From Streptomyces sp. 130 (GTDB taxonomy: Bacteria; Actinomycetota; Actinomycetes; Streptomycetales; Streptomycetaceae): a DNA stretch of 64,000 nucleotides. Below are positions 1 to 8,452 of the stretch, piece by piece (position 1 is the first letter of the stretch; each line of letters begins with the position of its first letter). The notes under the pieces were generated by a model that did no database searches, was not told where the DNA came from, and was given only the letters and a program-made list of their open reading frames with translations. The DNA is taken from positions 1 to 64,000 of the forward strand of contig NZ_VJNO01000037.1 in the NCBI RefSeq assembly GCF_007096885.1, read 5' to 3'. The translations under genes were made by a program, and so were the position numbers.

Positions 1-167
1 ACAAGCAGTTCGCCGCCCCCGGCGACCTCGACGGCGACGGCTTCGCCGACCTGGTCGGCGTCGACGGCAAGGGCGACGTCTACCGCTACTCGTCCACCGG
101 CACCGGCCAGATCGAGAAGCGCGCCAAGATCGGCTACGGCTGGGACATCTACAACGGCCTGTTCTAG
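1..167 (+). CDS. C-terminal end of FG-GAP/VCBS repeat protein (partial)
   Basis: The reading frame is open from the window edge to a TAG at 165-167, giving about 54 residues. They contain a D-G-D-G-F-A-D-L calcium-binding loop typical of FG-GAP/VCBS beta-propeller blades, followed by a Y-R-Y-S-S strand and a final G-W-D-I-Y-N segment. In Streptomyces such blades usually form the C-terminal part of large secreted proteins or peptidoglycan hydrolases. The N-terminal domain lies outside the window, so the enzyme activity, if any, cannot be told. A GC-rich hairpin follows within 15 bases, consistent with the end of a transcription unit. Confidence 0.75.
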   Translation, partial: KQFAAPGDLDGDGFADLVGVDGKGDVYRYSSTGTGQIEKRAKIGYGWDIYNGLF

Positions 168-181
168 GCCCGGCTGACCCA

Positions 182-219
182 CGGCGCCCCGTTCCCGCAC
201 CGGCGGGGGCGGGGCGCCG
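182..219. terminator. Bidirectional hairpin terminator
   Basis: Ten-base arms CGGCGCCCCG (182-191) and CGGGGCGCCG (210-219) flank an 18-base loop. The hairpin lies between the FG-GAP gene and the convergent VOC gene, so it can serve both. There is no T-tract, which is usual in Streptomyces. Confidence 0.7.
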
Positions 220-233
220 CCGTGTGCCGGGGC

Positions 234-599
234 TCAGCCGGTCACCGGCTCCAGGAACTCCAGCCGGTTGCCCACCGGGTCGTGGCTGTAGAAGCGGCGG
301 TGGCCCGGCAGGCCGTCGTCCCAGACCACTTCGGCGCCGCGCTCGGCCAGCCGGGCCGCGTACGCCTCGATGTCCGTGACGCGCAGGCCCGGGTGGGCCT
401 TGCGGGCGGGGCGGAAGTCCGCCTCGATGCCCAGGTGCAGCTGGACCGGGCCGACGGCGAACCAGCAGCCGCCCCGGGCCGCGAGCACCGGCGGCTTCGG
501 GGTCTCGGTCATGCCGAGGACGTCCCCGTAGTACGTGCGCAGCGCGTCCTCGCTGCCGGCCGGGGCGGCGAGCTGGACGTGGTCGAGCGAGGCGATCAT
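234..599 (-). CDS. VOC/glyoxalase-fold protein
   Basis: This is a 121-residue single-domain protein. It starts I-A-S-L-D-H-V-Q-L-A and ends with the Y-S-H-D-P-V-G-N-R-L-E-F motif, the classic vicinal-oxygen-chelate pattern in which His near the start and Glu near the end are metal ligands. The substrate is unknown; relatives include lactoylglutathione lyases, dioxygenases and resistance proteins. Its ATG at 597-599 overlaps the stop codon of the upstream methyltransferase gene (TGATG), so the two are translationally coupled and probably under the same TamR-type operator. The product is probably a small cytosolic dimer. The fold call is firm and the reaction is open. Confidence 0.85.
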   Translation of the reverse strand: MIASLDHVQLAAPAGSEDALRTYYGDVLGMTETPKPPVLAARGGCWFAVGPVQLHLGIEADFRPARKAHPGLRVTDIEAYAARLAERGAEVVWDDGLPGHRRFYSHDPVGNRLEFLEPVTG

Positions 600-1396
600 C
601 AAGGCTCCCGGTGGGCGACGGCGAAGATGCGGCGGAAGGGGAAGAGCGTGCCGTGCGGGCCCTTCGGGTAGGCCGTGCGCAGCAGGTCGCGGTAGTCCGC
701 GAGGAAGGCTCCCCGGGCCTCCTCGTCGTCGGCGAGTGCGGTGAGGACGGGGCGCAGTGCGGTGCCCTCCGCCCAGTCGAGGACGGGGTCGTCGCCCGGG
801 AGGAGGTGGAGATACGTGGTCTCCCAGACGTCGGCCGCGGTGCCGGGGCCGGTCAGCGCGTCCAGGTATCCGGCGGGGCTCAGCACGGCGTCCGCGTGGC
901 GCAGCAGGCCGCCGAGGCGGGGGCGCCAGCGCGGGGACCGGGCGAGTTCGCGCATCAGGACGTGCGAGGGCTGGTCGAAGTTGCCGGGGACCTGGAGGGC
1001 GAGGGTGCCGCCGGGGAGCAGGGCGTCCAGCCAGAGCGGCAGGCGGTCGGCGTGGCCGGGGACCCATTGGAGCAGGGCGTTGGCGACGATCAGGCCGTAC
1101 GGCTCCGGGGGCGTCCAGACGGCCGCGTCGGCCTCGGCGAAGTCCAGCAGCTCCGTGGCGTGGGCGCGGGCCCTCTCCAGCATCTGCGGGGAGTTGTCGT
1201 AGCCGGTGATCCGGGCGTGCGGCCAGCGCTCGGCGAGCAGGGCGGTGGCGTTGCCGGGGCCGCAGCCGAGGTCGGCGATGCGGGGCGCGGGTGTGCCGGG
1301 CGGGTCGGGGACGCGGGCCAGGAGGTCGTGGAAGGGGCGGGTGCGGTGGTCCGCGTGGCGCAGGTACTGCTGCGGGTCCCAGCGGGGTGCGGTCAT
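599..1396 (-). CDS. tam: Trans-aconitate 2-methyltransferase
   Basis: The predicted protein has 265 residues. It opens with W-D-P-Q-Q-Y-L, the Tam hallmark, then has the SAM-binding motif I-A-D-L-G-C-G-P-G-N-A-T near residue 40, the acidic loop Y-D-N-S-P-Q-M-L, and the Q-V-P-G-N-F-D substrate region. Tam methylates trans-aconitate with S-adenosylmethionine, removing an inhibitor of aconitase that forms spontaneously from cis-aconitate. The start chosen is ATG 1394-1396, which places the W-D-P motif at the N-terminus; a longer frame to 1447 would run through the operator region. The gene is divergent from a MarR-family gene, as tam and tamR are in S. coelicolor (from memory). It is coupled downstream to a VOC gene. 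Confidence 0.88.
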   Translation of the reverse strand: MTAPRWDPQQYLRHADHRTRPFHDLLARVPDPPGTPAPRIADLGCGPGNATALLAERWPHARITGYDNSPQMLERARAHATELLDFAEADAAVWTPPEPYGLIVANALLQWVPGHADRLPLWLDALLPGGTLALQVPGNFDQPSHVLMRELARSPRWRPRLGGLLRHADAVLSPAGYLDALTGPGTAADVWETTYLHLLPGDDPVLDWAEGTALRPVLTALADDEEARGAFLADYRDLLRTAYPKGPHGTLFPFRRIFAVAHREP

Positions 1397-1420
1397 GGTT
1401 TCCAGGATCGGCCCTACATA

Positions 1421-1450
1421 TCTTGATGTCAAGACACTCGAATTCAAGAG
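1421..1450. promoter_or_regulatory. TamR-type MarR operator in the tam/tamR intergenic region
   Basis: A perfect inverted repeat TCTTGA-TG-TCAAGA lies at 1421-1434. An imperfect second copy, TCTTGAATTCGAGT read on the minus strand, lies at about 1437-1450. Both sit in the 88-base gap between the divergent tam and MarR genes. MarR proteins bind such short palindromes, and the position suggests that one dimer site controls both promoters. Confidence 0.75.
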
Positions 1451-1484
1451 ACTTCATGTCGACAGACCATCTACACTGATCCAC

Positions 1485-1982
1485 ATGGAGGACGAGGTCG
1501 ACCGTCTGGTCGCTGCATGGCGCCGCGAGCGCCCCGACCTCGACGTGGAACCGCTCGAGGTCCTCAGCCGCGTCTCCCGCCTGGCCCGGCACCTCGACCG
1601 GGCCCGCCGCATCGCCTTCGCCGAGCACCAGCTCGAACCGTGGGAGTTCGACGTCCTCACGTCGCTGCGCCGGGCCGGCGCCCCGTATCAGCTCTCCCCC
1701 GGCCAGCTGCTCACCCAGACCCTGGTCACCTCGGGCACGATGACCAACCGCATCGACCGCCTCACCAAGAAGAATCTGGTCGAGCGGCTGCCCGACCCCA
1801 GCGACCGGCGCGGCGTCCTGGTCCGGCTCACCGCCGAGGGCCGCGACAAGGCCGACCAGTCCCTGGCGGGCCTCCTCGACCAGGAGCGCGCCATCCTCGG
1901 CGAGCTCTCCCGCGAGCAGCGCGCCGAACTGGCCGGTCTGCTACGCCAGTTGACCGCCCCGTTCGACAACATCCCCGGATAG
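1485..1982 (+). CDS. tamR: MarR-family regulator, TamR-like
   Basis: This is a 165-residue MarR-family winged-helix protein. It has the long N-terminal helix E-P-L-E-V-L-S-R-V, the recognition region L-V-T-S-G-T-M-T-N-R-I-D-R-L at about residues 83-96, and the wing D-P-S-D-R-R-G-V-L-V. The start ATG at 1485 follows the operator. In S. coelicolor, TamR represses tam and aconitase-related genes and is released by trans-aconitate, citrate and related tricarboxylates. The divergent tam gene and the palindromes between them support the same role here. Its 3' end overlaps the convergent LuxR-type gene by 42 bases. Confidence 0.85.
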   Translation: MEDEVDRLVAAWRRERPDLDVEPLEVLSRVSRLARHLDRARRIAFAEHQLEPWEFDVLTSLRRAGAPYQLSPGQLLTQTLVTSGTMTNRIDRLTKKNLVERLPDPSDRRGVLVRLTAEGRDKADQSLAGLLDQERAILGELSREQRAELAGLLRQLTAPFDNIPG

Positions 1983-2756
1983 CGCCGGCTCCTCCAGCTC
2001 GACGGGGCCCACGCCCGCGCGTCTGGCCAGCGCGACGGCGGCCAGCGTCGAGTGCACGCCGAGTTTGCCCAGCACGTTCTGCATGTGCGTTCGCACGGTG
2101 TGCGGGGAGAGGAACAGCCGTTCCGCGACCGCCTTGCGGCCCAGGCCCGCCACCATGCACCGCAGCACCTCGCGCTCGCGGGGGGTCAGCGACTCGACCA
2201 GCTTCTCGCTCTCGGTGCGGTGCCTGCGGTCGGCCAGCAGCTCGCGCAGCACCCCGGTCAGCAGGGCGGCGGGCAGGTGCGTCTCGTCGCGCAGCACCCC
2301 CCGGATCACCGCCAGCAGCCGTTGCAGCGAGCTGTCCTTGGCGACCCAGCCACCGGCCCCGGCCTGGAGGGCGAGCGCGGCCCGGGCCGGGTCGTCCTTC
2401 TCGGCGAGCACCACCGTACGCACCGAGGGCCGCGCCGCCCGGACCGCGCCGACCAGCGCGATCCCGTCGGCCGGACCGGCCCGGCCGGTGCCGGGGCGTG
2501 GGGCGGGCACCGGGGCCGGGACCGCGCCGGTGCGGGCGGGTGCGGCGGGAGCGCCCAGCTCCGCGTCGACCAGCAGCACGTCGTACCCCCGGCCCTCGGC
2601 CGCCGCCCGCTCCAGACAGCGCAGCGCCGCCGGGCCGCTGCCGGCCGCGGCCACCTCCACGTCCGGCTCGGCCGCGAGCGCGGCGGCCAGCGATTCGGCG
2701 AAGATCCGGTGGTCGTCCACCACGAGAACCCGGATACGGGCCACAGACACCCCCAT
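1941..2756 (-). CDS. NarL/LuxR-type orphan response regulator
   Basis: The protein has 271 residues. The receiver starts R-V-L-V-V-D-D-H-R-I, has a plausible phospho-acceptor Asp in D-V-L-L-V-D-A and the conserved Lys in G-G-W-V-A-K-D. A proline- and alanine-rich insertion of about 30 residues follows the phosphorylation loop, which is unusual. The C-terminal LuxR helix-turn-helix has L-T-P-R-E-R-E-V-L-R-C-M and S-P-H-T-V-R-T-H-M-Q-N-V-L-G-K-L. No histidine kinase gene is adjacent, so it is an orphan regulator. The start is ATG 2754-2756; a GTG three codons later is an alternative. Targets cannot be read from the sequence. Confidence 0.85.
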   Translation of the reverse strand: MGVSVARIRVLVVDDHRIFAESLAAALAAEPDVEVAAAGSGPAALRCLERAAAEGRGYDVLLVDAELGAPAAPARTGAVPAPVPAPRPGTGRAGPADGIALVGAVRAARPSVRTVVLAEKDDPARAALALQAGAGGWVAKDSSLQRLLAVIRGVLRDETHLPAALLTGVLRELLADRRHRTESEKLVESLTPREREVLRCMVAGLGRKAVAERLFLSPHTVRTHMQNVLGKLGVHSTLAAVALARRAGVGPVELEEPALSGDVVERGGQLA

Positions 2757-2873
2757 GCTGTGTGTGACGGGGCGCCCGATGCGGGCCCCCGCCGCGCTCA
2801 GCGTACGGGCGAGGGCCCCGGGGAGGGGTCAATTGCCGGAATTCGTCCCGGGGTTGGCCCTAGGCTGGGGGGC

Positions 2874-3317
2874 ATGTTCCGTCTTGAGACAGAAGTGGAC
2901 AAGGAACGGCGTGCCCAGCTGCACCGGCTGCTGCGGGACGACAACACCGCGCGCTCACCGCACATGAGCGCCCTGCGCCGCCGCCCGGACGCTCAGGAGG
3001 CTCCCCTGCACGTCTGGGCACTGGACGCGGAGGGACGCCTCGCGGGCGGTCTCGCGGCCCGGACCTGGGCGAGCTGGCTCCATCTGGAGCTGCTGTGGGT
3101 CGACACACCGCACCGGGGCTCCGGCCTCGGCGCGCGGCTGCTCGCCGAGGCGGAACGGATGGCCCGGGAGGACCGGTCCTGCGTCCGCTCCCGGGTGGAG
3201 ACCTGGGACTTCCAGGCCCCCGGCTTCTACCGGAAGCAGGGGTACGAGGTGCGTGGTCGGGTCGACGACTTCCCGCCGGGCCTCACGCAGTACACCCTCA
3301 CCAAGGAGCTCGGCTGA
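2874..3317 (+). CDS. GNAT-family N-acetyltransferase
   Basis: This is a 147-residue single-domain GNAT. The acetyl-CoA pyrophosphate loop is visible as H-R-G-S-G-L-G-A-R-L-L near residues 81-91, preceded by the strand L-H-L-E-L-L-W-V-D-T and followed by the C-terminal F-Y-R-K-Q-G-Y-E-V-R-G-R-V typical of the fold. The acceptor could be a small molecule or a protein and cannot be told. The start ATG at 2874 gives the normal family length. The gene is divergent from the LuxR regulator and convergent with galK, with a 6-base gap to the galK stop. No regulatory motif stands out upstream. Confidence 0.88.
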   Translation: MFRLETEVDKERRAQLHRLLRDDNTARSPHMSALRRRPDAQEAPLHVWALDAEGRLAGGLAARTWASWLHLELLWVDTPHRGSGLGARLLAEAERMAREDRSCVRSRVETWDFQAPGFYRKQGYEVRGRVDDFPPGLTQYTLTKELG

Positions 3318-3323
3318 CGCCGG

Positions 3324-4493
3324 TCAGACCAGCCGGCGCGCGCCCGCCGACGGCACCGCCGGGAAGACGCCCGGGGTGCCGTGGCCGGCCGCGGTGAACG
3401 CCTCCAGGACGGACTTGGTGACCGCGTCCGCCCGCTCCTCCTCGACCAGCACGACCGCCGAGCCGCCGAAGCCGCCCCCGGTCATCCGCGCGCCGAGCGC
3501 CCCGGCCGCGTTGGCCGCCTCGACCACCAGGTCGAGCTCCGGGCAGGAGACCCGCAGGTCGTCGCGGAGCGAGACGTGCCCCGCCGTGAGGACCGGGCCG
3601 GCCGCGCACGCGTCGCCCGCGTCGAGCAGCGCGATGACCTGCTCGACGCGCTGGTTGTCGCCGACCACATGGCGTACGTACCGCACGACGGACTCGTCCG
3701 CGCCGGACTGGGCGAGCCGGTCCAGGGCGGCGCCCAGCTCCTCGTACGGCAGGTCGCGCAGGGTGGGTATGCCGAGCAGGCGGGCGCCCTCCTCGCAGCC
3801 GGCCCGGCGCTCCGCGTACGCGCCGTCGCCGAGCGCGTGCTTGACCCGGGTGTCGACCACCAGCAGCCGCAGCCCGTGCGCGGCCAGGTCGAAGGGGACC
3901 TGGCGGCGGCCGAGGTCCCGGGTGTCCAGGTGCAGGGCGTGGCCCTCGGTGCAGCAGGCGGACGCCATCTGGTCCATGACCCCGCAGGGGACGCCGACGA
4001 AGGCGTTCTCCGCGCGCTGGGCGAGGACCGCGAGCTCCGCCCGGCCGAGCCCGAGGCCGAAGAGGTCGTTGAGGGCGAGGGCGGTGACCACTTCGAGGGC
4101 GGCGGACGAGGAGAGCCCGGCGCCCGTGGGGACGGTGGAGGTCAGCTGGATGTCGGCACCGGTGATCTCGTGGCCCGCCTCGCGCAGCGCCCAGACGACG
4201 CCGGCCGGGTAGGCGGCCCAGCCGTGGCCCTCGTTCGGGGTCAGCCCGTCCACGCGGAGCCGGACGACGCCGCCGGGCACATCGGTGGAGTGCAGCCGCA
4301 GTACGCCGTCGGTGCGCCGGGCGACCGCGGCGCGGGCGGTGTGCGGGAGGGCGAGCGGCATGACGAAGCCGTCGTTGAAGTCGGTGTACTCGCCGATCAG
4401 GTTGACCCGGCCGGGTGCGGCCCAGATCCCCTCGGGCGCGCTTCCGTACAGCTCGGTGAAGGAGGCGGTGAGCTCTGCGTGGTCCTCGGTCAT
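3324..4493 (-). CDS. galK: Galactokinase
   Basis: The protein has 389 residues and all GHMP-kinase landmarks of GalK: the galactokinase signature G-R-V-N-L-I-G-E-Y-T-D-F-N-D-G near residues 28-42, the ATP loop P-T-G-A-G-L-S-S-S-A-A-L-E near 120-132, and the C-terminal G-A-R-M-T-G-G-G-F-G-G. It phosphorylates alpha-D-galactose at C1 with ATP, feeding the Leloir pathway. It is the last gene of galT-galE-galK; its ATG overlaps the galE stop (ATGA at 4490-4493), indicating translational coupling. The family length is normal and no key residue is missing. Confidence 0.97.
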   Translation of the reverse strand: MTEDHAELTASFTELYGSAPEGIWAAPGRVNLIGEYTDFNDGFVMPLALPHTARAAVARRTDGVLRLHSTDVPGGVVRLRVDGLTPNEGHGWAAYPAGVVWALREAGHEITGADIQLTSTVPTGAGLSSSAALEVVTALALNDLFGLGLGRAELAVLAQRAENAFVGVPCGVMDQMASACCTEGHALHLDTRDLGRRQVPFDLAAHGLRLLVVDTRVKHALGDGAYAERRAGCEEGARLLGIPTLRDLPYEELGAALDRLAQSGADESVVRYVRHVVGDNQRVEQVIALLDAGDACAAGPVLTAGHVSLRDDLRVSCPELDLVVEAANAAGALGARMTGGGFGGSAVVLVEEERADAVTKSVLEAFTAAGHGTPGVFPAVPSAGARRLV

Positions 4494-5470
4494 GGTGCGG
4501 TGGGCTCCTCTCGGCGGGCGAACGTCCAGGCGTCGGAGACGATTCCGGCCAGATCGGCGCGGGACGGCCGCCAGCCGAGCCGCTCCCTGGCGGTGGCGGC
4601 GGAGGCGACGAGGACGGCCGGGTCGCCGGGGCGGCGCGGGGCCGCGGTCTCGGGGACGGGGTGGCCGGTGACCTCGCGGACCGTCTCGATGACCTCGCGG
4701 ACCGAGAAGCCGTTGCCGTTGCCGAGGTTGCAGATCAGGTGCTCGCCCGGGGCCGCCGCGTCGAGGGCGAGGAGGTGGGCCTCGGCCAGGTCCGCGACGT
4801 GGATGTAGTCGCGGACGCAGGTGCCGTCCGGGGTCGGGTAGTCGTCGCCGTAGACGGAGATCGACTCGCGCTGCCCGAGGGCGACCTGGAGCACCAGGGG
4901 GATGAGGTGGGACTCGGGGCTGTGGCGCTCGCCGCAGTCGCCGTAGGCGCCGGCCACGTTGAAGTAGCGCAGCGAGACGGCGGCCAGGCCGTGGGCGGCG
5001 GCCTCGCCGGTGATCATGTGGTCGACGGCGAGCTTGGTCGCGCCGTACGGGCTGGTCGGGGCGGTGGGATCGGCCTCCGTGATGGGGCTGGAGACCGGCT
5101 CGCCGTAGGTGGCGGCGGTGGAGGAGAAGACCAGGGTGCGGACGCCGGCGTCGCGCATGGCGGCGAGCAGGGCGGTGGAGCCGCCGACGTTGTTGACCCA
5201 GTACTTCTCGGGGTCGGCGACGGACTCGCCGACCTGGGAGTACGCGGCGAAGTGGAGGACCCCGTCGTAGGAGGGGTCGAGCCACTTCGCGGCGTCCTGG
5301 ATACGGCCCTCGATGAAGTCGGCCCCGGCCGGGACGCCCTCGCGGAAGCCGGTGGAGAGGTCGTCCAGGACGGTGACGGTGTGGCCGGCTTCCAGCAGGT
5401 GCTGGGCGACGACACTGCCCACGTAACCGGCGCCGCCGGTGACCAGGTACTTCTTCGGGGTCTTGCTCAC
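4490..5470 (-). CDS. galE: UDP-glucose 4-epimerase
   Basis: This is a 326-residue extended short-chain dehydrogenase. It has the NAD-binding loop V-T-G-G-A-G-Y-V-G-S near the N-terminus and the catalytic S-P-Y-G-A-T-K-L (Tyr-xxx-Lys) near residue 150. The C-terminal region V-R-D-Y-I-H-V-x-D-L-A-x-A-H is diagnostic of GalE. It interconverts UDP-glucose and UDP-galactose. The start is GTG 5468-5470, which overlaps the galT stop codon as GTGA. The gene is the middle member of the galTEK operon. Confidence 0.96.
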   Translation of the reverse strand: MSKTPKKYLVTGGAGYVGSVVAQHLLEAGHTVTVLDDLSTGFREGVPAGADFIEGRIQDAAKWLDPSYDGVLHFAAYSQVGESVADPEKYWVNNVGGSTALLAAMRDAGVRTLVFSSTAATYGEPVSSPITEADPTAPTSPYGATKLAVDHMITGEAAAHGLAAVSLRYFNVAGAYGDCGERHSPESHLIPLVLQVALGQRESISVYGDDYPTPDGTCVRDYIHVADLAEAHLLALDAAAPGEHLICNLGNGNGFSVREVIETVREVTGHPVPETAAPRRPGDPAVLVASAATARERLGWRPSRADLAGIVSDAWTFARREEPTAP

Positions 5471-6510
5471 TGGCTCGCTACCTCTCGCAGTCGCTGGGCC
5501 GCGGTCTCCGGCGGCACGTCGTTGATGAACACGCTCATGCCGGATTCGGAACCCGCGAGGAACTTCAGCTTGCCGGAGGTCCGTCGGATGGTGAAAAGCT
5601 CGAGGTGGAGCCCGAAGTCCTCCCGTCCGGGGACCCCGAACGGCGCCTGGTGCCAGGCGGAGATGTACGGGGTCGGCGGCTCTCCGGGTCCGAAGATCCG
5701 GTCGAATCGCCTCAAGAGTTCCAGATAGACCTGTGGGAACTCCGTGCGCGCCTCCTCGTCCAGCTCCCGCAGGTCGGCGACGCGGCGGCGCGGGTGGAGG
5801 TGGACCTCGTACGGCCAGTGGGCCGCGTACGGGACGAAGGCGATCCAGTGCTCGGCGGCGAGCACGATCCGGGAGCCGTCCTCCTCCTCGCGGGCGACCA
5901 CGTCGTCGAAGAGGTTGCGGCCGGTCTTCGCGTGGTGGGCGGCCATCGAGCGGAGCATCAGCTCGGTGCGCGGGGTGACGAAGGGGTAGCCGTAGATCTG
6001 GCCGTGCGGGTGGCCGAGCGTGACGCCGATCTCGGCGCCCCGGTTCTCGAAGCAGAACACCTGCTTGACCTGGGGCAGCCGGGCCAGGGCCGCGGTGCGG
6101 TCGGTCCAGGCGTCCAGGACGAGCCGCGCCCGCTCCTCGGTGAGATCGGCGAACGAGGCGTCGTGGTCGGAGGTGAAGCAGACGACCTCGCAGCGGCCGG
6201 AGTCGCCGGCGAGCGAGGGGAAGCGGTTCTCGAAGACGGCGACGTCGTAGTCCGGCTCCGGGATCTCGCTCTGCCGTCCGTCGCGCGACGGGCACAGCGG
6301 GCACTCGTCGGCGGGCGGGTGGTAGGTCCGGCCCTGGCGGTGCGAGGCGATGGCCACGCTGTCGCCGAGGAGGGGGTCGCGCCGGATCTCGGACGAGGTG
6401 GAGACGGCGTCCAGGGGGCGGGTGTCGACGGCCTCGCGCACCACGTCGTCGCGGCTGTCGTAGTAGATCAGCTCCCGGCCGTCGGCGAGCGTCGTAACCG
6501 TCTTCTTCAC
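5467..6510 (-). CDS. galT: Galactose-1-phosphate uridylyltransferase
   Basis: The protein has 347 residues and belongs to the HIT superfamily. The active-site motif is L-G-H-P-H-G-Q-I-Y-G-Y, which contains the uridylylated His. Zinc-site cysteines appear in D-E-C-P-L-C-P-S. The enzyme exchanges the UMP of UDP-glucose with galactose-1-phosphate. The GTG at 6508-6510 was chosen because it is preceded by a strong GGGAGGAG ribosome site. The upstream in-frame ATG would place that site inside the coding region. It is the first gene of galTEK and lies divergent from a sugar-type symporter, separated by a 256-base regulatory region. Confidence 0.96.
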   Translation of the reverse strand: MKKTVTTLADGRELIYYDSRDDVVREAVDTRPLDAVSTSSEIRRDPLLGDSVAIASHRQGRTYHPPADECPLCPSRDGRQSEIPEPDYDVAVFENRFPSLAGDSGRCEVVCFTSDHDASFADLTEERARLVLDAWTDRTAALARLPQVKQVFCFENRGAEIGVTLGHPHGQIYGYPFVTPRTELMLRSMAAHHAKTGRNLFDDVVAREEEDGSRIVLAAEHWIAFVPYAAHWPYEVHLHPRRRVADLRELDEEARTEFPQVYLELLRRFDRIFGPGEPPTPYISAWHQAPFGVPGREDFGLHLELFTIRRTSGKLKFLAGSESGMSVFINDVPPETAAQRLREVASQ

Positions 6511-6766
6511 CAGACTCCTCCCACCAAACATAAGCAAACACAATGAACCACAAATCAACAGTTGCGTCAATGAGTCGACGGCGGGGGCAGATGGGTGGTG
6601 CGACGGGGTCACGGCCGCTCGAAGCCAGCCCGCGGCTGGCTGAAGCCTGTGATTCCGGCAATACGATCACAAACAAACAAAGAACCTCTTGGGAACTGTT
6701 CACTTTCTGAACACAAGAGCGTAGTTTCCTTCGGGTTCAGTTCGCGCAACGAAGCGAGACCCCCAC
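6511..6766. promoter_or_regulatory. Divergent galT/symporter control region
   Basis: This 256-base gap holds several possible sites. TGTGAT-N12-ATCACA lies at 6648-6671 and TGTTCA-N5-TGAACA at 6697-6713. AGCCAGCC-CGC-GGCTGGCT, a stable stem, lies at 6623-6641. Short repeats built on TTTG/TTTGTG are seen when read toward galT (6511-6550 and 6668-6686). The region is noticeably AT-richer than its surroundings. Streptomyces gal operons have an inducible promoter upstream of galT (galP1), and direct hexamer repeats were described there; that match is from memory. Confidence 0.65.
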
Positions 6767-8437
6767 ATGCAAAATCTGGCAGCAGGGCTCCGGCTCCCCA
6801 CGAACGGGCTCGATTACACGATCCTGGCGATCTACTTCGTCGTGGTGCTCGGCATCGGCTTCGCCGCCCGGGCGAGCGTCAAGACCAGCCTCGACTTCTT
6901 CCTCTCCGGACGGTCACTGCCCGCATGGGTGACCGGTCTGGCCTTCGTGGCGGCGAACCTCGGCGCCACCGAGATCCTCGGCATGGCGGCCACCGGCGCG
7001 CAGTACGGCGTCGCGGTGGTGCACTGGTACTGGATCGGCGCCATCCCCGCGATGGTCTTCCTCGGCCTCGTGATGATGCCGTTCTACTACCGCTCGAAGG
7101 TGCGCTCGGTGCCGGAGTTCCTGCTCCAGCGCTTCGACAAGTCCGCGCACCTGCTGAGCTCCATACTCTTCGCCTTCTCGGCGATCCTGATCGCGGGCGT
7201 CAACCTGTACGCCCTGTCGATCGTCGTGGAGGCGCTGCTCGGCTGGCCGCAGTGGGTCGCGATCGTCGTCGCGGGCCTCTTCGTCCTCGTCTACATCACG
7301 ATCGGCGGGCTCTCCTCCGCGATCTACAACGAGGTGCTGCAGTTCTTCGTCATCCTCGCCGCGCTGATCCCGCTGACCCTGCTGGGCCTCAAGCGCGTCG
7401 GCGGCTGGGACGGGCTGAGCGACTCGCTGACGTCGCAGCACGGCTCGAACTTCATGTCGGCGTGGGGCGGCACCGGCATCGGTGACGCCAACCCGCTCGG
7501 CGCCAACTGGCTGACGATCGTCCTCGGCCTCGGCTTCGTCCTCTCCTTCGGCTACTGGACGACGAACTTCGCCGAGGTGCAGCGCGCCCTGTCCGCGAAG
7601 AACCTCTCGGCCGCCCAGCGCACCCCGCTGATCGCCGCCTTCCCGAAGATGTTCATCGTCTTCGCCGTGATGATCCCGGGCCTGGTCGCCGCCGTGATCG
7701 TGCCGAACATCGGCACCGACGGCTCCGGCACCACGTACAACGACGCGATCCCGCTGCTGATGCGCGAGCTGCTGCCCAACGGTGTGCTCGGCATCGCGGT
7801 GACCGGTCTGCTGGCCGCGTTCATGGCGGGCATGGCCGCCAACGTCTCCTCGTTCAACACCGTGTTCACCACGGACATCTGGGCGCGGTACGTGAAGAAG
7901 GACGAGTCGGACGCGTACTACCTGCGCTTCGGCCGGCTGATCACGGCGCTCGGTGTGCTGGCCTCCATCGGCACCGCGTTCATCGCCGCCAGCTTCTCCA
8001 ACATCATGAGCTACCTCCAGACGCTCTTCTCGTTCTTCAACGTCCCGCTCTTCGTCGTCTTCATCATCGGCATGTTCTGGAAGCGCGCCTCGATGAAGTC
8101 CGGTGTCTGGGGCCTGCTCGCGGGCACCACGGCCGCGATGGTGAACTACTTCGTCATCTACAAGCAGGGCGTCATCGACATCCCGAGCGACCAGGGCGCC
8201 AACTTCGTCTCCGCGATCGTCGGCTTCGTGGCCGGCGCGGTCGTCATGATCGCGGTCACGCTCTTCACCGCTCCCAAGCCCGAGGCCGAACTCGCCGGCC
8301 TCGTCTACGGAACCGAGGCCCCGGGCGCCCCCGAGGTGCCCGAGGAGGGCGACAGCGCCTGGTACCGCAGGCCCGCACTCCTGGGCTGGGGAGCCATCGT
8401 GCTCGCCGCCCTGTGCTACGTGCCCTACTCGTTCTGA
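6767..8437 (+). CDS. Sodium:solute symporter (SSS/SGLT family)
   Basis: The protein has 556 residues with about 14 hydrophobic helices, starting G-L-D-Y-T-I-L-A-I-Y-F-V-V-V. The SSS core is evident: V-T-G-L-A-F-V-A-A-N-L-G-A-T-E, R-S-V-P-E-F-L-L-Q-R-F and Y-I-T-I-G-G-L-S-S-A-I-Y-N-E-V-L-Q-F. These resemble the SGLT sugar branch more than the proline/acetate branches. With galTEK divergent at 256 bases, galactose or a galactoside is the likely substrate, driven by the sodium gradient at the cytoplasmic membrane. The substrate is inferred from context only. A small two-helix gene follows 15 bases downstream and is probably co-transcribed. Confidence 0.9.
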   Translation: MQNLAAGLRLPTNGLDYTILAIYFVVVLGIGFAARASVKTSLDFFLSGRSLPAWVTGLAFVAANLGATEILGMAATGAQYGVAVVHWYWIGAIPAMVFLGLVMMPFYYRSKVRSVPEFLLQRFDKSAHLLSSILFAFSAILIAGVNLYALSIVVEALLGWPQWVAIVVAGLFVLVYITIGGLSSAIYNEVLQFFVILAALIPLTLLGLKRVGGWDGLSDSLTSQHGSNFMSAWGGTGIGDANPLGANWLTIVLGLGFVLSFGYWTTNFAEVQRALSAKNLSAAQRTPLIAAFPKMFIVFAVMIPGLVAAVIVPNIGTDGSGTTYNDAIPLLMRELLPNGVLGIAVTGLLAAFMAGMAANVSSFNTVFTTDIWARYVKKDESDAYYLRFGRLITALGVLASIGTAFIAASFSNIMSYLQTLFSFFNVPLFVVFIIGMFWKRASMKSGVWGLLAGTTAAMVNYFVIYKQGVIDIPSDQGANFVSAIVGFVAGAVVMIAVTLFTAPKPEAELAGLVYGTEAPGAPEVPEEGDSAWYRRPALLGWGAIVLAALCYVPYSF

Positions 8438-8452
8438 TCGGAGTAACCCACC

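Noticed and set aside
2052..2873. Long plus-strand frame extending the GNAT gene upstream to 2052
   Set aside because: It is antisense to the LuxR-type regulator and has non-natural composition; the GNAT domain begins only at 2874.
6511..6612. Upstream ATG start for galT
   Set aside because: The strong GGGAGGAG site lies after that ATG and directly before the GTG at 6510, and the extra residues do not fit the family.
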